Part shown: piece after piece, positions 1-8,495 of the stretch
How the letters are laid out: each line of letters begins with the position of its first letter
How positions within the stretch are numbered: the stretch's first letter is position 1
Position numbers and translations under genes: made by a program
Source of the DNA: Nitrospira sp. CG24C
Lineage (GTDB): Bacteria; Nitrospirota; Nitrospiria; Nitrospirales; Nitrospiraceae
Direction of reading: 5' to 3'
NCBI GenBank assembly: GCA_002869885.2
Contig: NEWR02000009.1
Span: 604,773 to 668,772, forward strand
Length of the DNA: 64,000 nucleotides
Notes under the pieces: model-generated
What the model saw: the letters and a program-made list of their open reading frames with translations, nothing else
Database searches by the model: none
Told to the model about the DNA's origin: nothing

Positions 1-324
1 CAAGAGGTCTCGCACCGTTGCCTGACCGATCGGCGCTCCATGAAGTTCGGCTAGTACTTCTTGCACAGGATCCCCAAGGGCAACCTTGGCACGTTGAATC
101 AAAAGCAATACTGAGGTAACCGTCACCAACGGTTTCGTAAGAGAGGCGAGATCGTAGATAGTGGTGGCTCGTACCGGAAGGCCTGGGGGCTCTGATGACA
201 AACGCCCAGCTACGAGCACACATTGCAACTCGCCACGCAGACGCACCGCCAACTGGGCGCCGGGAAAGACACCGTCGTCGACGGCCGATTGCAGCGCCGC
301 CTGAATGACGTGATGGGTAGCCAT
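1..324 (-). CDS. Serine hydrolase, beta-lactamase/class C PBP family (3' end outside window)
   Basis: Only the first 108 residues are visible; the gene runs off the left edge. The protein begins MATHHVIQAAL and carries D-L-A-S-L-T-K-P-L, in which S61-x-x-K64 is the nucleophile/base motif of serine beta-lactamases and related D-Ala-D-Ala peptidases or esterases. ATG at 324 is chosen because AAAGG lies 10 bases upstream; the frame stays open up to a stop that overlaps the end of divIVA, so a longer form is possible. No signal peptide is visible, which favours a cytoplasmic esterase or peptidase-like enzyme. It is the last visible gene of the dcw/divIVA operon. Substrate cannot be told. Confidence 0.75.
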   Translation of the reverse strand, partial: MATHHVIQAALQSAVDDGVFPGAQLAVRLRGELQCVLVAGRLSSEPPGLPVRATTIYDLASLTKPLVTVTSVLLLIQRAKVALGDPVQEVLAELHGAPIGQATVRDLL

Positions 325-423
325 GGACGAAGTACCTTTGAGTGAGGGAATCGGCTGCTGGCAGGCGGCACGAAGCACAGCAAGAACCGCATCAGTGAGC
401 AAAGATCGATCAGGTCCAACAGG

Positions 424-936
424 TCACAACGCCGGGCTCGACTCTCCCTCGAGCTTCTCCTCCGATGCAATCGCGGCGTCGTGAAGCGCTTCCTGCTCTT
501 CCACTTCCAGCATACGCTCGAACATCCGTAACGACGCGCGCAATCGTTCGACCATGAGCAGTCGCTGTTTCTGAAGCGAAGAGAGATCCCGCTGCGTATC
601 GGTCAGCTCGACCCCGGCTTGACGGATCAACTCGCCGGCCTTCAGTTCAGCCTCCTTGATGACGAGATCCGCCTCCCGTTGCGCATTCCGTTTCACATCC
701 TCTGCCAGCGATTGCGCCGAGAGGAGCGTGCTCGACAACGTCGCTTCCGTTCGCTTCAGCTCGGCAAGCTGCTGCTCTAGAAACACGATCTTTTCTCGCT
801 GAACCGCCTGGTCTCGATTCAGCGATTCAATCGTCTGTGCCAGTTCTTCGAGGAAGCGATTGACTTCTTCCTTGTCGTACCCGCGAAAGCTGGCCTTGAA
901 CACCATTTGTTGAATATCGAGCGGTGTAATTCTCAT
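424..936 (-). CDS. divIVA: DivIVA-domain cell division/polarity protein
   Basis: 170 residues. The N-terminal 60 residues (MRITPLDIQQMVF, then RGYDKEEVNRFLEEL) are the DivIVA lipid-binding domain that recognises curved membrane; the rest is a long heptad-rich coiled coil (about 35-160) used for oligomerisation. ATG at 936 is preferred over an ATG four codons upstream because GGGAG lies just ahead of it and family members start M-(R/K)-I-T-P. It follows yggT in the order common downstream of ftsZ. In other bacteria it recruits division or envelope-growth proteins to poles or septa; the partner here is unknown. Confidence 0.88.
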   Translation of the reverse strand: MRITPLDIQQMVFKASFRGYDKEEVNRFLEELAQTIESLNRDQAVQREKIVFLEQQLAELKRTEATLSSTLLSAQSLAEDVKRNAQREADLVIKEAELKAGELIRQAGVELTDTQRDLSSLQKQRLLMVERLRASLRMFERMLEVEEQEALHDAAIASEEKLEGESSPAL

Positions 937-955
937 GGCATCTCCCATGGTCGTC

Positions 956-1252
956 TCAGTTTATCCTCATGGCGAATTCCTTGAGTGATTGTACAATCGC
1001 AATTTGCAGGAATGTAATGATCAGGATCACGATGATCGGGGACACATCCATCCCTATCCGCACCCCGATCCATCGTCGAATTGGCGCCAGGACTGGCTCG
1101 GTCACACGATTGAGAAATTGCACAATTGGATTCCATGGGTCCGGATTGACCCACGAGATCAGGGCGCGACCGATGATGACCCACATATAGAGCCATAGCA
1201 CATAGTCAAGAATGGTCGCCACCGCCGAAAGAACATTGCCTGCGACAAACAT
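956..1252 (-). CDS. yggT: YggT family integral membrane protein
   Basis: 98 residues with two hydrophobic segments (about 3-28 and 68-92) joined by a loop containing ALISWVNPDPWNPIVQFL and TEPVLAPIRR, the YggT signature. The family is linked to osmotic tolerance and, in phototrophs, to membrane or nucleoid distribution; the molecular role is not settled. The start codon overlaps the proC stop by ATGA, so the two are translationally coupled in the proC-yggT-divIVA segment. Confidence 0.88.
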   Translation of the reverse strand: MFVAGNVLSAVATILDYVLWLYMWVIIGRALISWVNPDPWNPIVQFLNRVTEPVLAPIRRWIGVRIGMDVSPIIVILIITFLQIAIVQSLKEFAMRIN

Positions 1253-2070
1253 CAGCGCCCCAACTCTTTCGATCGTGTGGTGGCCGCTTCGACCGCCGCC
1301 ATCAGCGCCGCGCGAAATCCCCCCTGCTCGAGCTGATGAAGCCCGGCGATGGTCGTGCCTCCGGGAGACGCCACTCGATCTTTCAATTGAGCGGGATGCA
1401 CCCCCGATTCCAATACCAGGCGAGCCGCACCGAGCACCGTCTGCGCAGCAAGGAGCTCGGCAGTCTGCCGCGGCAAGCCCATCATCACCCCTCCATCCGC
1501 TAACGCTTCAATTGCCTGAAATATATAGGCCGGCCCACTGCCGCTCAGTCCGGTCACTGCATCCATCAATCGTTCCTCAACCAGCACTACCCGACCGACT
1601 GATTCGAAAACCGTTCGAGCCAGGCGACTGTCATCTTCAGACACCGCACTGCCCAAGGCCAGAGCGGTCATTCCCTCCCTGACCAACGCCGGAACATTCG
1701 GCATCGCACGAATCACCCGCATCGTCCCGGCTATCTGTTCCGCGATTGCTCGAATCGTTACCCCTGCAGCGATAGAAATCACCAGGGCATGGGCCAGGGT
1801 CGGGCCAAGCTCACTGAGTACAGCAGGAAGCGTCTGAGGCTTGACCGCCAAGACGACCACATCAGCCCAGGCAACCGCTTCACGGTTGGCAGAACCAACC
1901 AGAATGCCGAATTGACTTTTCAAGCGATCTCGGCGATCGGAAACGGGATCCGTTGCCCATATCGACTCAGCAGAACAGACCTGCCCCGAGAGGAGACCTC
2001 CGATCATGGCCTCAGCCATCTGGCCTCCTCCGATGAACGTAATCTTGCTCGTGATCGTTTGATTAGGCAC
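1252..2070 (-). CDS. proC: Pyrroline-5-carboxylate reductase
   Basis: 272 residues. It catalyses the NAD(P)H-dependent reduction of pyrroline-5-carboxylate to proline, the last step of proline synthesis, in the cytoplasm. The Rossmann motif ITFIGGGQMAEAMIGG is at the N-terminus, and the C-terminal dimer/active-site domain has LSGSGPAY and SPGGTTIAGL. GTG at 2070 is chosen because GAGGGAG sits six bases upstream and homologues begin a few residues before I-T-F-I-G-G-G; an ATG at 2109 would add 13 residues with a poor ribosome site. It has its own promoter region rather than following pgeF closely. Confidence 0.92.
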   Translation of the reverse strand: MPNQTITSKITFIGGGQMAEAMIGGLLSGQVCSAESIWATDPVSDRRDRLKSQFGILVGSANREAVAWADVVVLAVKPQTLPAVLSELGPTLAHALVISIAAGVTIRAIAEQIAGTMRVIRAMPNVPALVREGMTALALGSAVSEDDSRLARTVFESVGRVVLVEERLMDAVTGLSGSGPAYIFQAIEALADGGVMMGLPRQTAELLAAQTVLGAARLVLESGVHPAQLKDRVASPGGTTIAGLHQLEQGGFRAALMAAVEAATTRSKELGR

Positions 2071-2175
2071 GCCGCGCTCCCTCACCAAAGCCGTATGCAC
2101 CCGCACCATCGTTGACCCATCGAGAGCTTCTTACACACCCACAGCTGAAGCGCCGTCTCTTGGGAACTGGGGAGT

Positions 2176-2205
2176 ATTGTACCGAAACCACCGGGCAAAT
2201 GTCAG
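2176..2205 (-). promoter_or_regulatory. Candidate sigma-70 promoter for proC-yggT-divIVA
   Basis: On the minus strand CTGACA (2200-2205) is followed after 18 bases by TACAAT (2176-2181). Transcription would start near 2169, about 100 bases before the GTG of proC. Pattern match only. Confidence 0.55.
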
Positions 2206-2238
2206 CGCGCACACCCAAACTAGGAGTCTGCGGAGAAA

Positions 2239-2255
2239 CTATTGTGGCACAATAG
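2239..2255. promoter_or_regulatory. 17-bp perfect palindrome upstream of the proC promoter (operator candidate)
   Basis: CTATTGTGGCACAATAG reads the same on both strands apart from the central base. It lies about 34 bases upstream of the -35 element of the proC promoter candidate, a usual place for an activator or a second operator. No regulator is encoded next to it. Confidence 0.45.
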
Positions 2256-2261
2256 CCGCGC

Positions 2262-2350
2262 GAGAGGAGCGGGACTGGCGAGACAGGCGGGACGTGGCTA
2301 GGGTTAATATCCCCCTTGTCGCGCTCATCCCGCGCGTCTCGCCCACCGCG
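2262..2350. repeat. Intergenic inverted word repeat (GCGGGAC/GTCCCGC type)
   Basis: The space between pgeF and proC has a left arm rich in GCGGGACTGGCGAGACAGGC and a right arm rich in GTCGCGCTCATCCCGC and GTCTCGCCCA, so the two halves are loosely inverted. A related string, CTTGTCCCGCTCATCCCGCC, occurs at about 49807-49827. yggS, often found at this spot in other genomes, is not present. Confidence 0.4.
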
Positions 2351-2393
2351 CGCTTGGGACACTGACGGACTTTCCCCAGCATCTTGCTAGTTT

Positions 2394-3128
2394 CTATCGG
2401 TGAGAGAGCAAAGTGATCCCGCTGACCATCGTCCCATTCACCCGGCCTTCCCTCCGATAGGAGTAAAAGAGCTGATCCTGGCAGATTGTACAGAGGTTCA
2501 CCGACGAAACAGAGGGTGGGGAAACGCCCTCTCCTTCCACTTGCCGGCGGATCAGAGCCTTGAGATCCAGCCGAGCCTTGTGCCCTTGGTAGTCATACAC
2601 CACCGTTTTCCAATCAGGCAATCCCATTCGGAGCTGGTCGAGTACAGGATTATCTACTTCGTAACAGCAGGGACCAGCCGAGGGTCCGATGCTGACTCGC
2701 AGATCCGACTGCATCGACCCGAATCTGTTCGCCATCAGCCTGAAGGTTTTTGGAACAATCCCGGCGACAGCGCCACGCCAACCGGCATGAATCGCCGCCA
2801 CGACATGCCGGCGCGGATCATGTACAAGCACGGGGACACAGTCCGCCGTGCGCACCGCCACCGTTACGCCTGGCTGATCGGTCACCAGCGCGTCCCACCC
2901 GCCAGGGAACCGATCCATTTCGGTGAGTGGACGATCCACCACCAAAGCATCGGTCCCATGCACTTGCTTGACGGACAGCAGCCAACTGCGCCCTTGCTCC
3001 TGCGACTGACGTGCTGGTACTCCTACATCGAGTGCCAGTGAACCTGCATGGCCGCGCGTGCCGAAAAAATGCCGGATGCCGTCGCGCGAGGACGCGAAGG
3101 CCGGAACCGTGATGACCGCTGCGCTCAT
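2394..3128 (-). CDS. pgeF: PgeF/YfiH family (laccase-domain) peptidoglycan editing factor
   Basis: 244 residues of the Cu-oxidase_4/YfiH family. Metal-site motifs are present: TADCVPVLVHD and VAAIHAGWRGAVAGI, plus an N-terminal FGTRGHAG. Family members were first called polyphenol oxidases; they are zinc enzymes with purine nucleoside phosphorylase/deaminase activity, and E. coli PgeF corrects misincorporated serine in peptidoglycan precursors. Position right after ftsZ in a mur operon fits the cell-wall role. ATG at 3128 has CGGAG upstream. Substrate here is inferred. Confidence 0.87.
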   Translation of the reverse strand: MSAAVITVPAFASSRDGIRHFFGTRGHAGSLALDVGVPARQSQEQGRSWLLSVKQVHGTDALVVDRPLTEMDRFPGGWDALVTDQPGVTVAVRTADCVPVLVHDPRRHVVAAIHAGWRGAVAGIVPKTFRLMANRFGSMQSDLRVSIGPSAGPCCYEVDNPVLDQLRMGLPDWKTVVYDYQGHKARLDLKALIRRQVEGEGVSPPSVSSVNLCTICQDQLFYSYRREGRVNGTMVSGITLLSHR

Positions 3129-3173
3129 AGCTATACTCCGCTGAAACTACTCGCCCCTATAGATCCTATCGGC

Positions 3174-4364
3174 TCAGTCGGCCTGCTTGCGCAGGAACGT
3201 GGGTACATCCCATTCATCGTCGGTAACCGCCGCGGCTCGTTCCATCTGCTCTCTTCCATCTCCCATCCGCCGCAAGAAGGCCGGGCGGTCGAGATCTTTG
3301 AAAGGCCGCTCCGCATATGATCGTTCCCCCATCGTCTGGCCGGCCATCGCCTGTTGCCCGGTGCGGGGAGCCCGAGCCGCTGCCACGGGAACTTGAGCAG
3401 GTTGCCCCTCCCATTCAAATCCGGTGGCAATCACCGTCACAACTAAATCGTCTCCCATATCGGGGTTGATGACCTGTCCGACAATGATATTGGCATCAGG
3501 ATCGGCCGTCTGTTGAACGATCGTAGCCGCCTCCTCGATCTCGTGCAGCGACATATTGGGCCCGCCGGTGATATTCAACAACACACCTCGCGCACCCTCC
3601 ACACTGCCTTCCTCCAACAACGGGCTGCAAATCGCCTTTTGCGCCGCTTCGATCGCCCGATTCGTCCCACGCGCCACTCCCATGCCCATCACGGCGCGAC
3701 CCGTATGCGACATCACGGTACGGACATCGGCAAAGTCCACATTGACATGACCAGTAGTCGTGATCACATCTGCGATCCCTTGAATGGCCTGCCGGAGGAC
3801 ATCATCGGCCACCTTGAAGGCTTCGAGCAGCGGCGTCGCTTTGTCGACAATACCGAGCAATCGCTGATTCGGGATCACGAGCAGGGTATCCACATGGCGA
3901 CGGAGGTCGCGAATCCCTTCATCCGCATGAACCATCCGGCGATGGCCTTCGTAGGAAAATGGCTTTGTCACGACCCCGACCGTCAAGATACCGAGCTCCC
4001 GCGCAATGCTCGCGACAATCGGGGCGGCGCCCGTCCCCGTTCCGCCGCCCATCCCCGCAGTCACGAACACCATGTCGGCGCCCTCAAGACATTCCCGAAT
4101 CTGGTCTTTGCTTTCCAATGCCGAGTCTTTTCCGACTTCCGGCTTCGCACCGGCACCGAGTCCCCTAGTCCGCTCAGGGCCCAGTTGAACCTTATAGGAC
4201 GCCCGCGACCGATCCAACGCCTGCAGATCGGTATTTGCCGCGATAAAATCGACCCGCGCCAATCCGGACATGATCATGGTGTTCAGAGCGTTGCACCCTG
4301 CGCCACCGACACCGATCACTTTAATCCGAACGGGGGATACAACATCCTCTTCGAATGAAAACAT
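3174..4364 (-). CDS. ftsZ: Cell division GTPase FtsZ
   Basis: 396 residues. Tubulin-like GTPase that polymerises into the Z ring at mid-cell. Seen: [14 protein letters not shown] (nucleotide binding), the signature [10 protein letters not shown], the T7 loop region [11 protein letters not shown], then a variable Ala/Arg-rich linker (about 330-380) and a conserved C-terminal peptide [14 protein letters not shown] that tethers FtsZ to FtsA and other partners. ATG at 4364 is supported by a very strong GGGAGGTG site; an in-frame upstream ATG has none. The 55-base gap and strong site after ftsA suggest that FtsZ is translated independently and more strongly than its neighbours. Confidence 0.98.
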   Translation of the reverse strand: MFSFEEDVVSPVRIKVIGVGGAGCNALNTMIMSGLARVDFIAANTDLQALDRSRASYKVQLGPERTRGLGAGAKPEVGKDSALESKDQIRECLEGADMVFVTAGMGGGTGTGAAPIVASIARELGILTVGVVTKPFSYEGHRRMVHADEGIRDLRRHVDTLLVIPNQRLLGIVDKATPLLEAFKVADDVLRQAIQGIADVITTTGHVNVDFADVRTVMSHTGRAVMGMGVARGTNRAIEAAQKAICSPLLEEGSVEGARGVLLNITGGPNMSLHEIEEAATIVQQTADPDANIIVGQVINPDMGDDLVVTVIATGFEWEGQPAQVPVAAARAPRTGQQAMAGQTMGERSYAERPFKDLDRPAFLRRMGDGREQMERAAAVTDDEWDVPTFLRKQAD

Positions 4365-4418
4365 CAGGACACCTCCCTTAATAGAATTCGCGGGGCGGCC
4401 ATCCGCCCCGCGCAATGG

Positions 4419-5663
4419 TTAAAAAAACTCGAACATCCAGGACTTCATCCGATCGAATGCTTTACTTAACGGCCGTCCACTGCGCAGGCCGGCCGTGGCC
4501 ATCTCCTCAGCATGGTGCCGGGCATGGAGGAGCAGGCCGACACCCGTGGAATGCATGGGATTGCTGACGATGTCGCGAAGCCCTCCGATCCCACTGGGCG
4601 CGCCGCGCCGAGCCGGGAGATTCAATATCTGCTCTGCCGCATCGGGCATCCCTTCCAACAACGACGTTCCGCCTGTAATCACCGCCCCCGCCCCCAGCAC
4701 ACCCTCATAGCCTGCGCGGGCGATCTCCCGGCGAACCAGTTCGAATATTTCCTCGACACGCGGCTCAAGAATTTCGGCAATGTCACGGCGTGAAAACGTC
4801 CTCGCGGGACGGTCCCCGACCGACGGAACCCCCACGGTTTCATGACCATGCACCAATCCCGTTCGGGCAATCCCATGCTGCAGCTTGATCTTTTCGGCCT
4901 CGGTCTGAGAGGTCAGCAGCCCAATTGCGAGATCTTTCGTCAAATTCTGTCCGCCAATCGGCAAGACCGCAGAATGCCGAATGCTCCCGTCGAAGAAAAT
5001 GGCGAGGTCGGTCGTTCCACCTCCGAGATCGATCATCACGACCCCCAGATCGCGCTCTTCCTGACTGAGGACCGCCTCACTGGAGGCCAAGGGCTGCAAC
5101 ACGATATCCACAACATCGAGCCCCGCGCGATTCACACATTTGATGATGTTCTGCGCTGAAGTCACCGCTCCGGTAATCACGTGGACATTCACTTCAAGAC
5201 GGTTTCCGGACAGACCCAACGGTTCCCGCACCCCCTCTTGCCCATCCACCATGAACTCACGCGGCAGCACATGAAGAATCCGCCGTTCATGGGGGACGAC
5301 TGCCAGAGTCCGCGCGCTTTCGATCGCGCGCTGAATGTCTTCCCGCGACACCTCCGCCTTTTTGAGCGCCACAACCCCCTTGCAGTTCTCCGCAGAGATG
5401 TGGCTTCCGGCGATGCCGGTATAGACAGAATTGATCTGGACCGCCGCCATCAGCTCGGCTTCCTCCACCGCCTTCTTGATCGATTCCACAGTACTCTCGA
5501 TATCGACCACGACGCCTTTGCGAAGCCCTCGCGATGGGCTGGATCCGACCCCGATGATGTTGAGCGCCCCCTCATCGGTAACTTCCGACACGATGGCGCA
5601 GATCTTGGTAGTCCCAATGTCCAATCCAACAAGAATTTGATCACGCTTTGGCACAGCCCTCAC
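4419..5663 (-). CDS. ftsA: Cell division protein FtsA
   Basis: 414 residues of the actin-like ATPase family that anchors FtsZ to the membrane. Seen: phosphate-1 motif LVGLDIGTTKICAIV, phosphate-2 motif VMIDLGGGTTDLAIF, adenosine-binding AVITGGTSLLEG, and a C-terminal amphipathic helix ending RMKSWMFEFF that serves as the membrane tether. The GTG start overlaps the ftsQ stop (GTGA). No ATG lies nearby in frame, and the N-terminus matches family length. Confidence 0.97.
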   Translation of the reverse strand: MRAVPKRDQILVGLDIGTTKICAIVSEVTDEGALNIIGVGSSPSRGLRKGVVVDIESTVESIKKAVEEAELMAAVQINSVYTGIAGSHISAENCKGVVALKKAEVSREDIQRAIESARTLAVVPHERRILHVLPREFMVDGQEGVREPLGLSGNRLEVNVHVITGAVTSAQNIIKCVNRAGLDVVDIVLQPLASSEAVLSQEERDLGVVMIDLGGGTTDLAIFFDGSIRHSAVLPIGGQNLTKDLAIGLLTSQTEAEKIKLQHGIARTGLVHGHETVGVPSVGDRPARTFSRRDIAEILEPRVEEIFELVRREIARAGYEGVLGAGAVITGGTSLLEGMPDAAEQILNLPARRGAPSGIGGLRDIVSNPMHSTGVGLLLHARHHAEEMATAGLRSGRPLSKAFDRMKSWMFEFF

Positions 5664-6529
5664 ACCCTTTCCCGCACAATGACACGGTTGTCATAACGCA
5701 AATCAATCTCAGTCACCTCGCGCTTCCGGCCTTCGGAAGAGGCAGTCTTAAAAGACGGTTTCACTTTCCGGAACCGCTCCCACTGATCAACCAGAGAATC
5801 GTCACCGAACTGAAATCGCACTCCATTGGCTGACGCCACTACATTCGCAGGATTCGCGAGATCCACTTCAATCCGCCCGTCGAGGGTACTGGCGATAAGC
5901 TTGGCCAGCACGACCCCGGACTGAATCGCATTGCGAACACGGGCCTCGCCGCGCTGAATGGCCTGGAACTCAAGCCCGGTCAACAATGGCAGCGTTTCAT
6001 CATCCTGCCGGCCCAACTTGGCTAGAAGATATCCGCTCTCATCGCTCAACCAATGGTCCGTGCCCATCCGAATAATGGCAGCCGGCGTACGTTCCAATAC
6101 GGTGACATGCAGCAGATGTGGCGGCCGACGTTCGATCGTCGCCTCCTTAATCCAGGCATGCGCCTGCACTCGCTCGGCGAGAAATGCTGTGCTGACTTGA
6201 TGGAGCCCCACGCCAGGCTTCAAGACGAGTCGCTCCAACACTTCCGGCCTCGTCACATGGTGAATACCCTCGACCTCTATCTCGCGGATTTCCAGCCAGT
6301 CCTGCAGAACCGGTCCCATCTCTTGCGTGGCCGCAGTCAGACCCCAAGCCAACACTGCAAGGCCGACGATCCATTGTCCTATGCGCAACGCACGTCGCCC
6401 CCGCGAGACGAGCTTTTCCCGACGCGCCTGTTGCCGATGATCCGAAATCTGACTGGCACGCGCGCCCTTCCATTGGTTCACCCGAGGGCCAACATCACGA
6501 GCCGCTTTCTTCCGCAAAAACACCTTCAC
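5660..6529 (-). CDS. ftsQ: Cell division protein FtsQ/DivIB
   Basis: 289 residues. Bitopic divisome protein: a basic cytoplasmic N-terminus (about 1-45), one membrane segment (about 48-66, GQWIVGLAVLAWGLTAA), then an extracytoplasmic POTRA domain beginning near WLEIREIEVEGIHHV and the FtsQ beta domain with VLERTPAAII and WLSDESGYLL. It links the Z ring to the FtsL/FtsB/FtsW/FtsI complex. GTG start overlaps the ddl stop (GTGA), and the stop overlaps the ftsA start, so ddl-ftsQ-ftsA are coupled. Confidence 0.93.
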   Translation of the reverse strand: MKVFLRKKAARDVGPRVNQWKGARASQISDHRQQARREKLVSRGRRALRIGQWIVGLAVLAWGLTAATQEMGPVLQDWLEIREIEVEGIHHVTRPEVLERLVLKPGVGLHQVSTAFLAERVQAHAWIKEATIERRPPHLLHVTVLERTPAAIIRMGTDHWLSDESGYLLAKLGRQDDETLPLLTGLEFQAIQRGEARVRNAIQSGVVLAKLIASTLDGRIEVDLANPANVVASANGVRFQFGDDSLVDQWERFRKVKPSFKTASSEGRKREVTEIDLRYDNRVIVRERV

Positions 6530-7536
6530 GGCGTCCTCCCTTCCTCTGACGGGCGATCATGGCAGGCTGCGCGAACAAGGGCCGACTCGAGAATCCGCTC
6601 GGTCAGCTCGTCATAGTCGATCTCGGCCTGTGCCGCGGCCATCGGCAATAAACTTGTTTCGGTCATGCCCGGCGCCGTATTAATTTCCAACACAACAGGA
6701 CGGCCACGCGGGGTGATCCGGAAGTCGACCCGGGCCGCACCTTCACAACCCAGCACCTCATAGGTACGCAGCGCCAACATCCGAATCTGCCTGCTTATCG
6801 CCGCGGTCAAGGGCGCAGGACAGAGGTACTGGGTTTTCCCTTTTTCATACTTCGCCGAAAAATCGTAAAAACCGCCTGGCGCAACAATTTCCACAGCAGG
6901 AAGTACCAGCGGGGATGCATGCTGCCGCCCAATGATCGACACCGTGACCTCATGCCCGGGAATGTAAGCCTCAACCATGGCATCCACGTCATAGCGATGA
7001 GCCAAGACCAGGGCATCACGCCATTGCGCCGGCTTCCGCACGATAGTGACGCCGATTGTGGACCCTTGCGACGCAGGCTTCACCACGACGGGCCAGCGTA
7101 ATTTCGCCGCCCGCATGGCAGTGGTGCGCGAAACTTCTTCTCCGCGCTTCACCACCGTGCCGCCCGGCACGGGAATGTGCGCTGAGGCCAAGAGGGTTTT
7201 CGTCGTGACTTTATGCATGCCGATCGCACTGGCCTGGATACCGGATCCGGTGTAGGGAACTCCAAGGGTTTCCAGAAACCCTTGGATCGAACCATCTTCC
7301 CCGCCTGGTCCATGCAATGCGAGAAACACTAGCTCGATCTTCTGATCGCGCAAATCCCGAAAGAGCATCGGTCCTACATCAATGGTCACCGCGTTGTAGC
7401 CGCGGCGGACCAGCGACCGATGCACGGCAGCGCCCGTCCGGAGCGACACATCGCGCTCAGCCGATTGCCCTCCCATCAGCACCCCGATACGGGCGCGGGT
7501 CAGCAGGGGCCGTTCTGTCAAACGGGGCTCGCTCAT
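6526..7536 (-). CDS. ddl: D-alanine--D-alanine ligase
   Basis: 336 residues, ATP-grasp enzyme that joins two D-alanines for the peptidoglycan stem. Seen: IGVLMGGQSAERDVSLRTG, LHGPGGEDGSIQGFLE, PVVVKPASQGSTIGV, and the Mg-binding stretch RVDFRITPRGRPVVLEINTAPGMT. The start MSEPRL at 7536, four bases after the murB stop with GAGAGG upstream, is preferred to an ATG 33 bases earlier that would overlap murB. Cytoplasmic; its product is the substrate of MurF in the same operon. Confidence 0.95.
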   Translation of the reverse strand: MSEPRLTERPLLTRARIGVLMGGQSAERDVSLRTGAAVHRSLVRRGYNAVTIDVGPMLFRDLRDQKIELVFLALHGPGGEDGSIQGFLETLGVPYTGSGIQASAIGMHKVTTKTLLASAHIPVPGGTVVKRGEEVSRTTAMRAAKLRWPVVVKPASQGSTIGVTIVRKPAQWRDALVLAHRYDVDAMVEAYIPGHEVTVSIIGRQHASPLVLPAVEIVAPGGFYDFSAKYEKGKTQYLCPAPLTAAISRQIRMLALRTYEVLGCEGAARVDFRITPRGRPVVLEINTAPGMTETSLLPMAAAQAEIDYDELTERILESALVRAACHDRPSEEGRTP

Positions 7537-7540
7537 ACCG

Positions 7541-8491
7541 CTAGGCCTCTCCGACGATTTTGAGTTCAAGATCCAACCGCACGCCCGCCAGCCGGCGAAT
7601 CGCGCTGCGAACCTTTCCGATCAGCGCCGTCACATCCGCCGCGCGCGCCTGCCCCCGATTCACCATGAAATTGGCATGTTTCATCGAGACCTCCGCATCG
7701 CCGACGCGTGCCCCCTTGAGGCCAACCGCCTCAATCAGTCGGCCAGCGGAATCGTTCGGAGGGTTCTTGAACACACAACCGGCGCTCGGCAATGCGAGCG
7801 GCTGTGTGTCCCGCCGATAATGGAGGTAGTCCTTGACCACTCGCTCGATTTCAGTCCGAACCCCCTGCTTCAACTGAAGCCACACCCCGACGACGATGCC
7901 GCGCGGCAGCAAAGCCCGTCGATACGCGAACCTCACCTGGGCTGCTTCCACTTCTATGAGTTGGCCCTTCATGTTCACCATGCGAACAGCCTTGACCGAA
8001 TCCTTCATTTCTCCGAGCTTCGTTCCGGCATTCATCACCACACAGCCGGCCACAGTCCCGGGAATTCCCGCAGCCCATTCCAATCCCGCGAGGGAATGGC
8101 GAATGGCGTATCCAATCAACGTCGGCATTCCTACTCCCCCTTCGGCATAGAGCACGGACCCCGGTTCTTCCTTGATCCCCCGCAATCGCACCAGGCTCAT
8201 GACGATGCCGCGGATTCCCCCGTCCCGGACTAATAAATTTGTCCCACCCAGGACAAACAACGGGATCTTGCGCGCGCGCGCCTGCTGGACGACCAGACAG
8301 ACATCTTCAATATCAGCCGGTTCAACCACGACATCCGCAGGCCCTCCGATCTTGAACGAGGTGTACTCGCTCAACGGAGCCTGGAAGGATACGGATCCCC
8401 GGAGGCCCGCTACCGCAGCCCGGACATCTGCCTGCGTGAACTGCGCATGAGCTTTCGCAGCTGTCGTGACACGTCGGGCACCTCGCTTCAT
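7541..8491 (-). CDS. murB: UDP-N-acetylenolpyruvoylglucosamine reductase MurB
   Basis: 316 residues. FAD-dependent enzyme that reduces the enolpyruvyl group to make UDP-MurNAc. Seen: YTSFKIGGPADVVV, VLGGTNLLVRDGGI (FAD binding), GLEWAAGIPGTVAG, YRRALLP and SAGCVFKNPP with the C-terminal KHANFMVNRGQA motif. The fold is the shorter type II-like form that lacks the extra loop of E. coli MurB. Starts four bases after the murC stop and is followed closely by ddl. Confidence 0.95.
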   Translation of the reverse strand: MKRGARRVTTAAKAHAQFTQADVRAAVAGLRGSVSFQAPLSEYTSFKIGGPADVVVEPADIEDVCLVVQQARARKIPLFVLGGTNLLVRDGGIRGIVMSLVRLRGIKEEPGSVLYAEGGVGMPTLIGYAIRHSLAGLEWAAGIPGTVAGCVVMNAGTKLGEMKDSVKAVRMVNMKGQLIEVEAAQVRFAYRRALLPRGIVVGVWLQLKQGVRTEIERVVKDYLHYRRDTQPLALPSAGCVFKNPPNDSAGRLIEAVGLKGARVGDAEVSMKHANFMVNRGQARAADVTALIGKVRSAIRRLAGVRLDLELKIVGEA

Positions 8492-8495
8492 GGCA

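Noticed and set aside
3513..4358. Plus-strand open frames opposite ftsZ, murC, murE and other dcw genes
   Set aside because: They are antisense frames of high-GC genes with no family motifs, no ribosome sites, and they overlap well-supported genes completely.
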